A stretch of DNA of 64,000 nucleotides from Kordia aestuariivivens (GCF_014397005.1 NZ_JACGWS010000010.1:124001-188000), one strand, 5' to 3'; counted from the stretch's first letter, positions 52,710 to 62,211 are shown. Made by a program: numbers and translations. Notes: generated by a model not told the origin, from the letters alone.

Positions 52710-54356
52710 ATGAAACTATCCGTACGTTTATTAAGCTTAGCAATGCTGTTCTTTATTTCTTGTGGAAAGAAACAAAATGAAGTTGCAAAAGCAGAAATCA
52801 CGCCCAAAACGCCGTTAACTGCCGTAAAGCCAACGGAAGAAATTGTAACAGATCAACAAAATTATGCTTCGGAATTAGTCGTAGATGGAATTGATGTTCC
52901 GTGGGGAATGACATGGCTTCCCGACGGAAGTATGCTGGTTACAGAGCGTTCAGGAATTTTATATCATGTAAAAGATGGTAAAAAAATAGCAATCAAAAAT
53001 GTGCCAGAAGTTTTTGCGAAAAATCAAGGTGGATTGTTAGATGTTATGTTACATCCAAATTATAACGATAATGGTTGGGTGTACATTACTTATTCTATTG
53101 TAGACAAAAAAGAAAAAGGAAGTCATACCGCGTTGATCCGAGCTAAAATCGTTGACAATGCGTTGACATCTATTGAAAAACTATATCAAGGAAGTCCAAA
53201 TGTAAAAACGGCGCATCATTTTGGTTCACGTATTGCATTTGACAAAGAAGGCTATGTGTATTTTACGATTGGCGATAGAGGACGACGTGACGAAAATCCA
53301 CAAGATATCACCAAAGATGGTGGAAAAGTATATCGTTTACACGATGACGGACGCATTCCGGAAGACAATCCGTTTGTGGGACAGAAAGATGCGAAAACAG
53401 CGATTTACTCTTACGGACACAGAAATCCGCAAGGAATGGCTGTCAATCCGCGCACAGGACAAATTTGGGTGCATGAACACGGTCCACGTGGCGGCGATGA
53501 AATCAATCCTGTGACGAAAGCAGTAAACTATGGTTGGCCAGTTATTACGTATGGAATCAATTATAGTGGAACAACTATTACTGACGAAAAAGTTCGTGAA
53601 GGTATGGAACAACCTTTATACTATTGGGTTCCATCGATCGCGCCAAGCGGAATGGCATTTGTGACAAGTGATCGCTATCCAGCATTAAACGGACACTTAT
53701 TGGTTGGTTCATTAAAGTTTCAATACTTAGAATTGTTAATCTTAACAGACGATGAAAAAGTTGCCAATCGCGAAAAATTACTAGACGGAATTGGACGTGT
53801 GCGTTCGGTGCGTCAAGGTCCTGACGGTTTTATTTATGTTGGAATTGATGGAAAAGGAATCTATAAAATGGTTTTGAATTCAAATAAGAAACAAACACCG
53901 AAAGAAACTCCAAAAACTGCTGAAACAACAGAAACCACAGAAACAACAGAATTGACAGAGAAAGTAACAGAAAAAGTTGCCGTTGAAAAGCCAAACGTTT
54001 CTGAAAAATTTGATAAAGAAGTAATGGCAGCAAGTCTGAAACGTGGAAAAGCTGTTTATAATAAAGTATGTGTACAATGTCATCTAGGAAATGGAGAAGG
54101 CGTTGCCAAAACATTTCCTCCATTAGCAAAATCGGATTGGTTAAAAGATAAAGTAACCGAAAGCATCCGATCTATTAAATACGGATTGAGTGGTGAAATC
54201 ATCGTGAATGGTAAAAAATACAACAATGTCATGACACCACTAGGACTCAGCGATCAAGAAATTGCCGACGTGATGAATTATACCTCGAATACGTGGGGAA
54301 ATACCAGCAATCAGTTATTCACAGCGGAACAAATAAGCAAAGTAAAGAAGAAGTAG
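52710..54356 (+). CDS. PQQ-type sugar dehydrogenase fused to cytochrome c
   Basis: 548 residues. Lipoprotein signal ending LFFISC (Cys near 18). Residues about 50-390 are the glucose/sorbosone dehydrogenase propeller (GIDVPWGMTWLPDGSMLVTE, AHHFGSRIAFDKEGYVYFT, YGHRNPQGMAVNPRTGQ, HEHGPRGGDEINPV). A Thr/Glu-rich linker (about 392-425) leads to a cytochrome c domain with heme site C454-VQ-C457-H458 and distal Met in NVMTPLG. It would oxidise an aldose sugar and pass electrons through its own heme. Follows the TonB receptor with an 18-bp gap. Confidence 0.92.
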   Translation: MKLSVRLLSLAMLFFISCGKKQNEVAKAEITPKTPLTAVKPTEEIVTDQQNYASELVVDGIDVPWGMTWLPDGSMLVTERSGILYHVKDGKKIAIKNVPEVFAKNQGGLLDVMLHPNYNDNGWVYITYSIVDKKEKGSHTALIRAKIVDNALTSIEKLYQGSPNVKTAHHFGSRIAFDKEGYVYFTIGDRGRRDENPQDITKDGGKVYRLHDDGRIPEDNPFVGQKDAKTAIYSYGHRNPQGMAVNPRTGQIWVHEHGPRGGDEINPVTKAVNYGWPVITYGINYSGTTITDEKVREGMEQPLYYWVPSIAPSGMAFVTSDRYPALNGHLLVGSLKFQYLELLILTDDEKVANREKLLDGIGRVRSVRQGPDGFIYVGIDGKGIYKMVLNSNKKQTPKETPKTAETTETTETTELTEKVTEKVAVEKPNVSEKFDKEVMAASLKRGKAVYNKVCVQCHLGNGEGVAKTFPPLAKSDWLKDKVTESIRSIKYGLSGEIIVNGKKYNNVMTPLGLSDQEIADVMNYTSNTWGNTSNQLFTAEQISKVKKK

Positions 54357-54403
54357 TTTCGACTCCGATCAACTACCTTTTTTGACTTTGTTCAGTGATA
54401 TAC

Positions 54404-54439
54404 AAAAAAACCTCAAAATCAACATTTTGAGGTTTTTTG
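54404..54439 (+). terminator. Terminator after the dehydrogenase
   Basis: Perfect AAAAAACCTCAAAAT / ATTTTGAGGTTTTTT stem with a four-base loop. Confidence 0.92.
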
Positions 54440-54491
54440 TTGGGATAAAGTTTCATCTTTTTTACTTACATTTATGGCAAAATAAAATTAC

Positions 54492-56207
54492 ATGAAAAGC
54501 AAACCAACCATTAAAAACCTATGCTACACATTTTTGGCGTTTACATTCCTATTCATTGGGTGTAAATCCGACGATGGATCTGGCGTTTCAGCTCCTACAT
54601 TTAGTGCAGCGAGTACGAGTATTACATTTGAATCCATTCAAGCAGGAACAATTTCTTCACCAAAAACAGTCGCTGTGACAGGCGCACGTTTATCGCAATC
54701 TGTAACTATGAATGTTTCTGGTGCTTTTGAGATTTCAAAAGACAATACTAGTTTTAGTTCTAGCGTAAGCTTAACAGCAACACAAGCAAATCAAAGCAAT
54801 ACAATTTATGTGCGTTTTGCGCCATCAATTACGTCTTTAGGAGCATTGACAGGTACATTAACAATTACGTCTGGTGAATTTGATACCATCAACATAGCGC
54901 TTACAGGAACTGCGTTAGAAATAGCAAGAGAAATACAAATTATTGGAACGGTTGCTAACTTAGGCGCTGTCAATGTTGGAACGATGTCTTCTGCGCAAAC
55001 GGTTCAAGTAAAAGGATTGAATTTAGAAAATGATGTTACCGTAACGGTTACGGGTTCTTTTGAAATTTCTACCGATAATATTACATTCGGAACAACAGCA
55101 ACATACAATCATACAGCAATTAATGTAACTGCGGAAGATTTATATGTGCGATTTATTCCTGGGACCACAGATCTTGGCGCGCAAACAGGCGTCATTACAC
55201 TTGCAGCTACGGGCGTAACCAATCAAACAATCGATCTTGCAGGAACTGGAACAGCTGTACGACATAATTATCAAACGTTTGATAACCAGCGAATTGCTTT
55301 TGGTGGCGGATTCAATCAAACAGTAACAAATACCTACGCATTGCACAATACAATGTCCAACATTGAACAAATTATGATGTATGTGAAATTGCGTTGTCCA
55401 GCTGGCGGATGTAATGCTTGGGATGTGTATGCAAACATTAAAGTAAAAGATGCAGCATCAGGAGAATTCTATGAAATTGGCCGTTATATCACACCGTATG
55501 GAGTAGATAATTCGCAACTAGCACGTGGTTTTGAGATTGATGTCACAGATTTTAAATCCTTATTACAAGGAAGTACAGAATTGTACGCACGTATTGAAAC
55601 CTGGGGATCTGACGGTTGGGAATTATCAGTTGAATTTGATTATGTAGAAGGAACACCAGATTATGAATATTATGCAATTGCAGATGTGATTACCTATGAC
55701 GCTTGGTCAACTTCGGGTGTGCCTTATGGAGTAACTATTGATCCAATGACGTGGGATTTAACCAAAACCATTTCAATTCCTGCGAATGCAGAAGCAACAG
55801 AGTTACGTACTATTATTTCAGGTTGGGGACACGCTACGCCTGTAGATAGTGACAACAGACCGTGTGCAGAATGGTGTTTTAGAACCCACAATGTAAAAAT
55901 TAACGGCGCAAATATGTTCCAACACAATATGTCGCCAATAGGTTGTGCTTCTAATCCTGTGCAACCACAATCAGGAAATTGGACGCCAGACAGAGCTGGT
56001 TGGTGCCCAGGAATGGCAGTTCCAGTAAGGACAGATACGTTTAGTACGGCAATGAATGGAAGTACATTTACGTTTGAATATGATTATCAAAATTGGACTT
56101 CTGACGGTGGAACAACTTCTGGGCAAACAGGCGCATATTATGCAACATCAACCTTTGTAGTAGTAAAAAGTACTACGCCAATTGTGAAGCCAACTGTAAC
56201 AGATTAA
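54492..56207 (+). CDS. Peptide-N-glycosidase F-like lipoprotein (PNGase F)
   Basis: 571 residues. Lipoprotein signal ending FLFIGC (Cys near 24). Two repeated Ig-like domains (about 35-140 and 145-255; each ends in IALTGTAL or IDLAGTGTA) precede a PNGase F catalytic region matching the Flavobacterium enzyme: WDVYANIKVKD, YEIGRYITPYG, FEIDVTDFKSLLQGSTEL, RTIISGWGHATP, CAEWCFRTHNV, NWTPDRAGWCPGMAVP. The catalytic triad corresponds to D311, E369 and E460, with D-to-E spacing of 58 as in the known enzyme. It would remove N-glycans from glycoproteins at the cell surface. Confidence 0.95.
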   Translation: MKSKPTIKNLCYTFLAFTFLFIGCKSDDGSGVSAPTFSAASTSITFESIQAGTISSPKTVAVTGARLSQSVTMNVSGAFEISKDNTSFSSSVSLTATQANQSNTIYVRFAPSITSLGALTGTLTITSGEFDTINIALTGTALEIAREIQIIGTVANLGAVNVGTMSSAQTVQVKGLNLENDVTVTVTGSFEISTDNITFGTTATYNHTAINVTAEDLYVRFIPGTTDLGAQTGVITLAATGVTNQTIDLAGTGTAVRHNYQTFDNQRIAFGGGFNQTVTNTYALHNTMSNIEQIMMYVKLRCPAGGCNAWDVYANIKVKDAASGEFYEIGRYITPYGVDNSQLARGFEIDVTDFKSLLQGSTELYARIETWGSDGWELSVEFDYVEGTPDYEYYAIADVITYDAWSTSGVPYGVTIDPMTWDLTKTISIPANAEATELRTIISGWGHATPVDSDNRPCAEWCFRTHNVKINGANMFQHNMSPIGCASNPVQPQSGNWTPDRAGWCPGMAVPVRTDTFSTAMNGSTFTFEYDYQNWTSDGGTTSGQTGAYYATSTFVVVKSTTPIVKPTVTD

Positions 56208-56236
56208 GTAGATAGAAATTATAAATTGAATTAAAT

Positions 56237-56276
56237 AATACATCAAAATATACTATTTTGGTGTATTATTTGTTTT
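56237..56276. terminator. Terminator after the PNGase gene
   Basis: AATACATCAAAAT / ATTTTGGTGTATT with one G-T pair and a five-base loop, followed by ATTTGTTTT. Confidence 0.75.
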
Positions 56277-56286
56277 ATACCACTAC

Positions 56287-58446
56287 ATGAAATATATCTT
56301 CCTTCTTTTTATATACTGTATTTCCTTTACAGGATTCGCGCAACAAACTGCTATTGTTGATTTTAAAACTGCTACTGTTGATATTGTACTTCGACCTACT
56401 TTGAAAGAAGTTGGGATTGATGTTCAGTACACCTTTGAGATTTTAAAAGATACCGATTCTATTTATTTCGATCTGAGATCAGTTGATACGTATAAAATCT
56501 ATCAACAAAGTTTTGAAGGCACAAGTTCGTACGTTGATAAAAAGATTATTCTTAAAAGTAATTTTAAAAAAGGCGAGAAACATACCGTAGGATTGGCAGC
56601 TTTTACGCATCCTGCAAAAGCGATGTATTTTATTGATTGGAATGCAAAAGATGGCAGACAACAAGTGTGGACACAAGGACAAGGAAAATACACAAGCAAT
56701 TGGTTGCCAAGTTTTGATGATGTAAATGAAAAGGTTGAGTTTGACTTTAGCATCACGTTTGATAAGCGTTACGAAGTCATTGCAAATGGAAATTTACTCA
56801 AAAAAGAATCGCCCAATGATTCGTTGACGAAATGGTATTTTGACATGAAGCAACCGATGAGTAGTTATTTGGTGGCTTTCGCGATAGGAAAGTATAAAAA
56901 GAAAGTGGAGATTTCTAAAAGTGGCATTCCGCTAGAAATGTATTATTATCCTGAAGATGAAGCAAAATTTGAACCAACGTATCGTCACACGAAACGAATT
57001 TTTGATTTCCTAGAAGAAGAAATTGGCGTTGCGTATCCATGGCAAAATTACAAACAAGCACCTGTAAAAGATTTTCTCTACGCAGGAATGGAAAATACAA
57101 GTGCTACCTTATTTTCGGACAGTTTTGTGGTTGATAGTATTGGTTTTATAGACAAAAACTACGTAAACGTAAATGCGCACGAACTCGCGCATCAATGGTT
57201 TGGAAATTTAGTCACCGCAAAAAGTGGTGAACATCATTGGTTGCAAGAAGGTTTTGCAACGTATTATGCGCTCTTAGCGGAAAAAGAAATCTTTGGCGAT
57301 GATTATTTCTATTGGAAATTATACCAATCAGCATTACAATTGCAAGCGATGAATGATGGAAAAGGAGAATCGTTGTTAAATCCGAAAGCAAGCAGTTTAA
57401 CGTTTTATCAAAAAGGCGCTTGGGCTTTGCATGTTTTGCGAACAAAAGTAGGAGAGAAGCCTTTTAAAAATGCTGTACAACGATATTTGAACACGTATAA
57501 ATTCAACAGTGTTGAAACGGATGATTTTATCAAAATAGTTGAAGCAGAAAGTGGACAAAATTTAGATACGTTTGTGAAAACCTGGTTGGTAAATGCGCAA
57601 TTGTCTGATGATTTTTATGATTTTGATAAATTGCTTACGCAAGATATAAGAATTAACAAGGAAAGTATGTTTGCATATTTAGGTGAAATGCTTGGTGCAC
57701 CAGCACAAGTAGCTTCTTTTAGAGAAACAAATCATCCAAATATTTGTTTCAGTATAAGTAGTGTTATCAAACTATTTGGTTCAGATAAAAATAAAGGATA
57801 TGTTTCTGAAGAACTAGCTGTAAACTTAGTTAAAAATCTACCCAAAGAAACTTCTGATATTCAAATAAGAGCGTACAAAGAAGCTTTCCAAACCAACAAC
57901 ATCAAAATCCGTCAAGCGATAGCACAAACATTGACAAAAATTCCACTAGAATTAAAAACTGAATACGAAAGCCTCTTGAATGACGATTCTTATGTGACAA
58001 AAGAAGCCGCCTTGTACAATTTATGGGCAAATTTCCCCGCAGATCAAAAGAAGTATTTAGATCAAACCAAAAATATACAAGGATTTAGCGATCAGAGTTT
58101 CCGAATTTTGTGGCTCACGTTGGCAATTGTCACCAAAAGTTATAGTGGAAATAACACGCCATTCTATTATAAAGAACTTTCAGGCTATACAGATCGTAGC
58201 AATCATTTTGAAGTCCGTCAAAATGCTTTTATATACATCAACGAATTGCAAGCGTTCAGCGATAAAAACCTAGCCGATTTGGTCAATGGCGCCTTGCATC
58301 ACAATTGGCGATTTGCTTCGTTTTGCAGAAACCTACTAGACAAATTGATCAAGAATCCTGAATACACGCCAAATTTGAAACGCGTAGAAAAACTACTCAA
58401 CGATAAAGAGAAAGCATATTTAAACAAACGAAAGACTACTAAATGA
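56287..58446 (+). CDS. M1 family aminopeptidase, exported
   Basis: 719 residues. Signal peptide ending FTGFAQ. Contains the GxMEN exopeptidase segment (YAGMENTSATLF) and the zinc site H298-E299-x-x-H302 with E321 (HELAHQWFG, WLQEGFAT). Removes N-terminal residues from peptides, consistent with a role after PNGase. A HEAT/ARM-like helical C-terminal region of about 270 residues follows. Its stop overlaps the patatin start (ATGA), so the two are translationally coupled. Confidence 0.94.
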   Translation: MKYIFLLFIYCISFTGFAQQTAIVDFKTATVDIVLRPTLKEVGIDVQYTFEILKDTDSIYFDLRSVDTYKIYQQSFEGTSSYVDKKIILKSNFKKGEKHTVGLAAFTHPAKAMYFIDWNAKDGRQQVWTQGQGKYTSNWLPSFDDVNEKVEFDFSITFDKRYEVIANGNLLKKESPNDSLTKWYFDMKQPMSSYLVAFAIGKYKKKVEISKSGIPLEMYYYPEDEAKFEPTYRHTKRIFDFLEEEIGVAYPWQNYKQAPVKDFLYAGMENTSATLFSDSFVVDSIGFIDKNYVNVNAHELAHQWFGNLVTAKSGEHHWLQEGFATYYALLAEKEIFGDDYFYWKLYQSALQLQAMNDGKGESLLNPKASSLTFYQKGAWALHVLRTKVGEKPFKNAVQRYLNTYKFNSVETDDFIKIVEAESGQNLDTFVKTWLVNAQLSDDFYDFDKLLTQDIRINKESMFAYLGEMLGAPAQVASFRETNHPNICFSISSVIKLFGSDKNKGYVSEELAVNLVKNLPKETSDIQIRAYKEAFQTNNIKIRQAIAQTLTKIPLELKTEYESLLNDDSYVTKEAALYNLWANFPADQKKYLDQTKNIQGFSDQSFRILWLTLAIVTKSYSGNNTPFYYKELSGYTDRSNHFEVRQNAFIYINELQAFSDKNLADLVNGALHHNWRFASFCRNLLDKLIKNPEYTPNLKRVEKLLNDKEKAYLNKRKTTK

Positions 58447-59336
58447 AAGCAATTGTAATTTCTGGAGGAGGAAGTAAAGGTGCATTTGCTGGTGGCGTTG
58501 CGCAGTATCTTATGGAGGAACAAAATAAGAAATACGATATGTTCTTAGGAACTTCTACAGGAAGTTTAATTGCTCCTTTGTTAGGTTTAGATGATGTGCC
58601 AAAGCTTAAAAATATTTACACATCTGTAAACCAGCGAAGTATTTTTAGCAGAAACCCATTTATCGTTCGAAAGAAAAAAGGAGAAACATTTATCAGTATT
58701 AATTATTTTAATGTTTTTGCACAGCAGGTGAGAGGAAGACGAACTTTTGGAGAAACAAAAAAGCTCCGAAAACTGATCAGGATAAAATTTCCAATAGAAG
58801 AATTTACAAGGTTAAAAGCTTCCGGGAAAGAAGTTGTGGTCACGGTGACTAATCTTACTAAAAATAGCGTTGAGTATAAATCAATTAAGGATTACGAGTA
58901 CGACGATTTTTGTGATTGGATCTGGATTTCCTGTAATTATGTTCCTTTCATGAGTTTGGTTACAAAAAATGGTGATGAATATGCCGATGGAGGTTTTGGA
59001 TGTATTGTTCCAATTCATGAAGCCATTAAAAGAGGCGCAACAGAAATAGATGCCATTATATTAGAAACCGAACATGGTGTAGCCAATAAAAAATTAGGAA
59101 GAAACCCTTTTTCGCTCATGGTAGATTTATTTGGCTTTTTAATCGATCAAGTAGAACGACATGATATAAATATTGGAAAGTTATCTGCTAAATTTAGAGA
59201 TGTAAAACTCAACCTTTATTTTACACCTACAAAGCTCACGGATAATTCATTAGTCTTCAATAAAAAACAAATGTCCGAATGGTGGGAACAAGGCTACGAT
59301 TACGCAAAAATGAAAAATGAAGCCTTAGAAGAATGA
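58443..59336 (+). CDS. Patatin-like phospholipase
   Basis: 297 residues, no signal peptide. SGGGSKGAFAGG oxyanion loop, catalytic S38 in GTSTG, and the Asp of the dyad D182 in YADGGFG. Likely an intracellular acyl hydrolase. Overlaps the M1 gene by 4 bp, though a joint role is unclear. Confidence 0.92.
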   Translation: MKAIVISGGGSKGAFAGGVAQYLMEEQNKKYDMFLGTSTGSLIAPLLGLDDVPKLKNIYTSVNQRSIFSRNPFIVRKKKGETFISINYFNVFAQQVRGRRTFGETKKLRKLIRIKFPIEEFTRLKASGKEVVVTVTNLTKNSVEYKSIKDYEYDDFCDWIWISCNYVPFMSLVTKNGDEYADGGFGCIVPIHEAIKRGATEIDAIILETEHGVANKKLGRNPFSLMVDLFGFLIDQVERHDINIGKLSAKFRDVKLNLYFTPTKLTDNSLVFNKKQMSEWWEQGYDYAKMKNEALEE

Positions 59337-59353
59337 AAATATAAATTGTTATC

Positions 59354-59878
59354 TTAAGGATTCAATAAATCTCCAACTTCTTTTTTAATAAAGGATAACG
59401 CAGCGTCCGTAGGCGACGGTATTTCTAGCATTTCTCTAAGAACGACTTCGCGAAGTTTGTCTGCTGAATCTGTTTTTTCAGATAAATTTGCCTTTTGAAT
59501 CAGTTGGATTACTTTGTTTTTAGAAACAATAATTGCGCTCCAGCACTGATCGCTCATATATATTTGTTGTGCTAAGTTGTGACTGAACTCTTGCTCAATA
59601 CTCATAATCAACAAACGTTCGTAATCTGTTTTGTCAGAAGAATTTGGTCCTACTCTAATTAATAATTTTGAAGGTGTAACGCGTTCTAAAAACAGTGAAA
59701 GTCGCTCATACGCTTGCAAACGGATTGGCAAGGCTTCTTTTTGTGCTTCTTTGTGTAATAAATAACGTCTTCTTTTATCTTCGTTTGCAATGTGATCTCT
59801 AAAGAAAAAATAAGCAATTCCTCCAGTAATAACTGCTGGGACAGCATACATTAACAAGTCAAAAATTCTATCTTCCAT
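59354..59878 (-). CDS. DUF7935-like single-TM protein
   Basis: 174 residues from the ATG at 59878 (MEDRIFDLL); a longer frame to 59935 adds 19 weak residues. One TM helix (LLMYAVPAVITGGIAYFFF) then a helical cytoplasmic part (RLQAYERLSLFLERVTPSKL, EFSHNLAQQIYMSDQCWSAI, SPTDAALSFIKKEVGDLL). Conserved in Flavobacteria, function unknown; family name from memory. Confidence 0.8.
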   Translation of the reverse strand: MEDRIFDLLMYAVPAVITGGIAYFFFRDHIANEDKRRRYLLHKEAQKEALPIRLQAYERLSLFLERVTPSKLLIRVGPNSSDKTDYERLLIMSIEQEFSHNLAQQIYMSDQCWSAIIVSKNKVIQLIQKANLSEKTDSADKLREVVLREMLEIPSPTDAALSFIKKEVGDLLNP

Positions 59879-60039
59879 AAATAATAGCAGTTTTAGCAAA
59901 CATAATACGTTTTTACTAACTGAGCAAATAAACATTTATTGTATGAAAGTACTGTTTACATTCATAAAATAGCTGTTTCTTTCAATGGAAACTATTTTAA
60001 AGTTACCAAAAGCCTTTCTAGTGTTTTTTTAATAAATAT

Positions 60040-60155
60040 GCGAGATGATTTTGATTTCCGTTGAGATTCTTCTAGTTTTAACAACAAACAAATTCACAAG
60101 AGTTCTTGTTAAGTATACCTTGTATATGCGCTGAAAAAATCAACAAACTAAACGA
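60040..60155 (+). other. Upstream region, similar to 60722-60830
   Basis: GATTCTTCTAGTTTTAACAA followed about 45 bp later by TACCTTGTATATGCGCTG. The same two blocks recur, spaced a little wider, upstream of the HEPN-like gene. Possibly a shared promoter or repeat. Confidence 0.45.
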
Positions 60156-60704
60156 ATGAAAGACCAGAAAGTTACCCTAAAATATATTCTAACAGGAATA
60201 CTCGCCGTAGCATTCACTTGGTTTATTCACGAATTTACACATTGGCTTACAAGCGAATTATTAGGATACGAAACCATTATGCGATTAAATGGAACAGCAT
60301 CTGTTAAAGGACAAAACCCTACCGAACTGCATAAAGCTTTGATTTCTATTTCTGGACCAATTATAACGATTATACAAGGACTCATTGTTTTTATATTGCT
60401 AAAATCAAGAGGTTGGAATAAATACCTTTATACACTGTTATTTACAGCATTTTATATGCGACTTTTAGCGGGACTAATGAATTTTATAATGCCGAATGAT
60501 GAAGCGCGCGTTGGTCAATATCTAGGAATCGGAACGTTTACACTATCTATAATTATCAGTGGACTTTTATTTTTTATGATTTATAAAATAGCAAGAAAAT
60601 ACAAACTAAATTGGAAATTTCAACTTTGGACAGTTCTTATTATTTTGTTAGCCAGCTCGATTTTGATACTTTCAGATCAATTTTTTAGAATTAGAATCTT
60701 ATAG
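60156..60704 (+). CDS. Integral membrane protein with HExxH, M50-like
   Basis: 182 residues with five or so TM helices. H25-E26-FT-H29 lies in the first TM helix (TWFIHEFTHWLTSELLG), as in site-2 (M50) intramembrane zinc proteases. A later segment GLMNFIMPNDE may supply the Asp ligand. The protein is short for a full M50 enzyme. Function unknown. Confidence 0.7.
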   Translation: MKDQKVTLKYILTGILAVAFTWFIHEFTHWLTSELLGYETIMRLNGTASVKGQNPTELHKALISISGPIITIIQGLIVFILLKSRGWNKYLYTLLFTAFYMRLLAGLMNFIMPNDEARVGQYLGIGTFTLSIIISGLLFFMIYKIARKYKLNWKFQLWTVLIILLASSILILSDQFFRIRIL

Positions 60705-60721
60705 AAAATTCTTGTTAATAA

Positions 60722-60830
60722 CTTTGATTTTAAGTAGGATTCTTATAGTTTTAGCAATAGACAAATCGATTTAGACTAAATGAGAATTCATATTAGTTCC
60801 TTTTATACATGCGTTGTATATAATTAACCA
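60722..60830 (+). other. Upstream region, similar to 60040-60155
   Basis: GATTCTTATAGTTTTAGCAA, then TTCCTTTTATACATGCGTTG about 60 bp later, before an unrelated gene. See the partner entry. Confidence 0.45.
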
Positions 60831-60844
60831 AAAAATGTTAAAAA

Positions 60845-61489
60845 ATGAAAAGTTGGACTAAAAAAGTATTCTCTAAAAAAGAGAAGAATAACTTAGGGAA
60901 AACTCTTGAAAAAGCTGAATTAATTAGGCTAGATGATATTGATACAACTCGTGAAATATGGAATGTTTTACAAAAGAGTGGAATTAATAATTATGACGAA
61001 TTTTATAATGTTTGTCTATATTCTTCGATTGTGTATAATGATATATCTATTTTATTTGACAATTATCAAACCTCAAATAGTGAAACTCAAGTAAATTTAT
61101 TCGGACGTTTATTATGTATGACAATAATTGAATTTCTTGATGATATTAACCCTCTAATTGGCAATAGTTTGAGAAAAGAACTTGAATCCAATGATATGCC
61201 TGAGTTTATAGATGAATTAAAAGAAATTGGAAGAGAATTTGCATTGTTAAAAAGAGAAAATAATATAGAACTACGTATGATACGAAATAATTCGGCTGCT
61301 CATAAAACAAAAAAAGCAAAAGATTTAATAGATTTCACAAAAGAAACTCCTTTTAAAAATTTAGACGAATTAGCAACTAAAATTAGTGTAACAAATAATA
61401 AATTGACTAATCTAACCACAAAAATAATAGTTAAAATAACAGAAATCATTAGTTTGAAGTTTGAGAATATAAATAATAAAAAGTCGTAA
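60845..61489 (+). CDS. Helical protein with HEPN-like Rx5H motif
   Basis: 214 residues, charged and helical, no membrane segment or signal. Residues 147-153 read RNNSAAH, matching the R-polar-x4-6-H ribonuclease motif of HEPN toxins, in a helix that follows FALLKRENNIELRMI. The rest (TREIWNVLQKSGINNYDEFY) is not recognised. Very AT-rich codon use. If HEPN, it could act in defence or dormancy; no antitoxin partner is evident. Confidence 0.6.
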   Translation: MKSWTKKVFSKKEKNNLGKTLEKAELIRLDDIDTTREIWNVLQKSGINNYDEFYNVCLYSSIVYNDISILFDNYQTSNSETQVNLFGRLLCMTIIEFLDDINPLIGNSLRKELESNDMPEFIDELKEIGREFALLKRENNIELRMIRNNSAAHKTKKAKDLIDFTKETPFKNLDELATKISVTNNKLTNLTTKIIVKITEIISLKFENINNKKS

Positions 61490-61639
61490 AATATGGCTAT
61501 AAAACATAGTAAATAATTGTTAAATTTAAAGGCTTGTGCTTATTTGTAAAAAACATTCTCATCGAGAAGCTCTACAAACTTCATCAATTTAAAATTACCG
61601 TTCTTTACGTTTAAATTATCCCGAAAGCATAACATACAC

Positions 61640-62119
61640 ATGAAGCCAGTAACCGTAACAATATTAAAAAAAGAATTAAAAGAACATACGCATCAAGAAC
61701 TGATTGAGATTTGTTTGAAACTGGCGAAATTTAAGAAAGAAAACAAAGAATTACTGACGTATGCACTTTTTGACTCTCGCGATGAGGATCAATATATTCG
61801 GGAAATTAAAGAGGAAATTGACGTAGAATTTTCAAAGTTAAATCACGACAGTTTATATTATGTCAAAAAAAGCATCCGTAAAATTTTACGCTTGCTCAAA
61901 AAATACATTCGATACTCCAAAAAGAAAGAAACCGAAGCTGATATTTTATTACACTTTTGCGGAAAATTAAAAGAATTAAAGCCCGCACATAAGCGAAGTC
62001 TTCAAATCATAAATATATACGACCGACAATTAGCAATGGCTAAAAAAGCAATCAGTACGCTGCATGAAGACATACAATATGACTTTCACTTGGAGATTGA
62101 AGAATTAGAGGATAACTAA
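61640..62119 (+). CDS. Helical protein of unknown function
   Basis: 159 residues, charged, helical: TILKKELKEHTHQELIEICL, LTYALFDSRDEDQYIREIKE, YVKKSIRKILRLLKKYIRYS, EADILLHFCGKLKELKPAHK. I recall similar hypothetical proteins in Bacteroidota, but no function or family name. Independent of the preceding gene (150 bp). Confidence 0.8.
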   Translation: MKPVTVTILKKELKEHTHQELIEICLKLAKFKKENKELLTYALFDSRDEDQYIREIKEEIDVEFSKLNHDSLYYVKKSIRKILRLLKKYIRYSKKKETEADILLHFCGKLKELKPAHKRSLQIINIYDRQLAMAKKAISTLHEDIQYDFHLEIEELEDN

Positions 62120-62189
62120 TCTATTTGCAACTTCTTATTCTACAACAATTATTAAAAATTAAAAAGTTGTCATAGAAAGTCTTTTTTCT

Positions 62190-62211
62190 TGACTCTAAAA
62201 GCGCAGCGATC
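62190..62211. repeat. Short GACTC..AGCGCAGCGATC repeat at a 3' end
   Basis: GACTCTAAAAGCGCAGCGATC ends at the stop of the FMN-binding protein, as seen after the VOC, recG and M20 genes. Confidence 0.5.
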
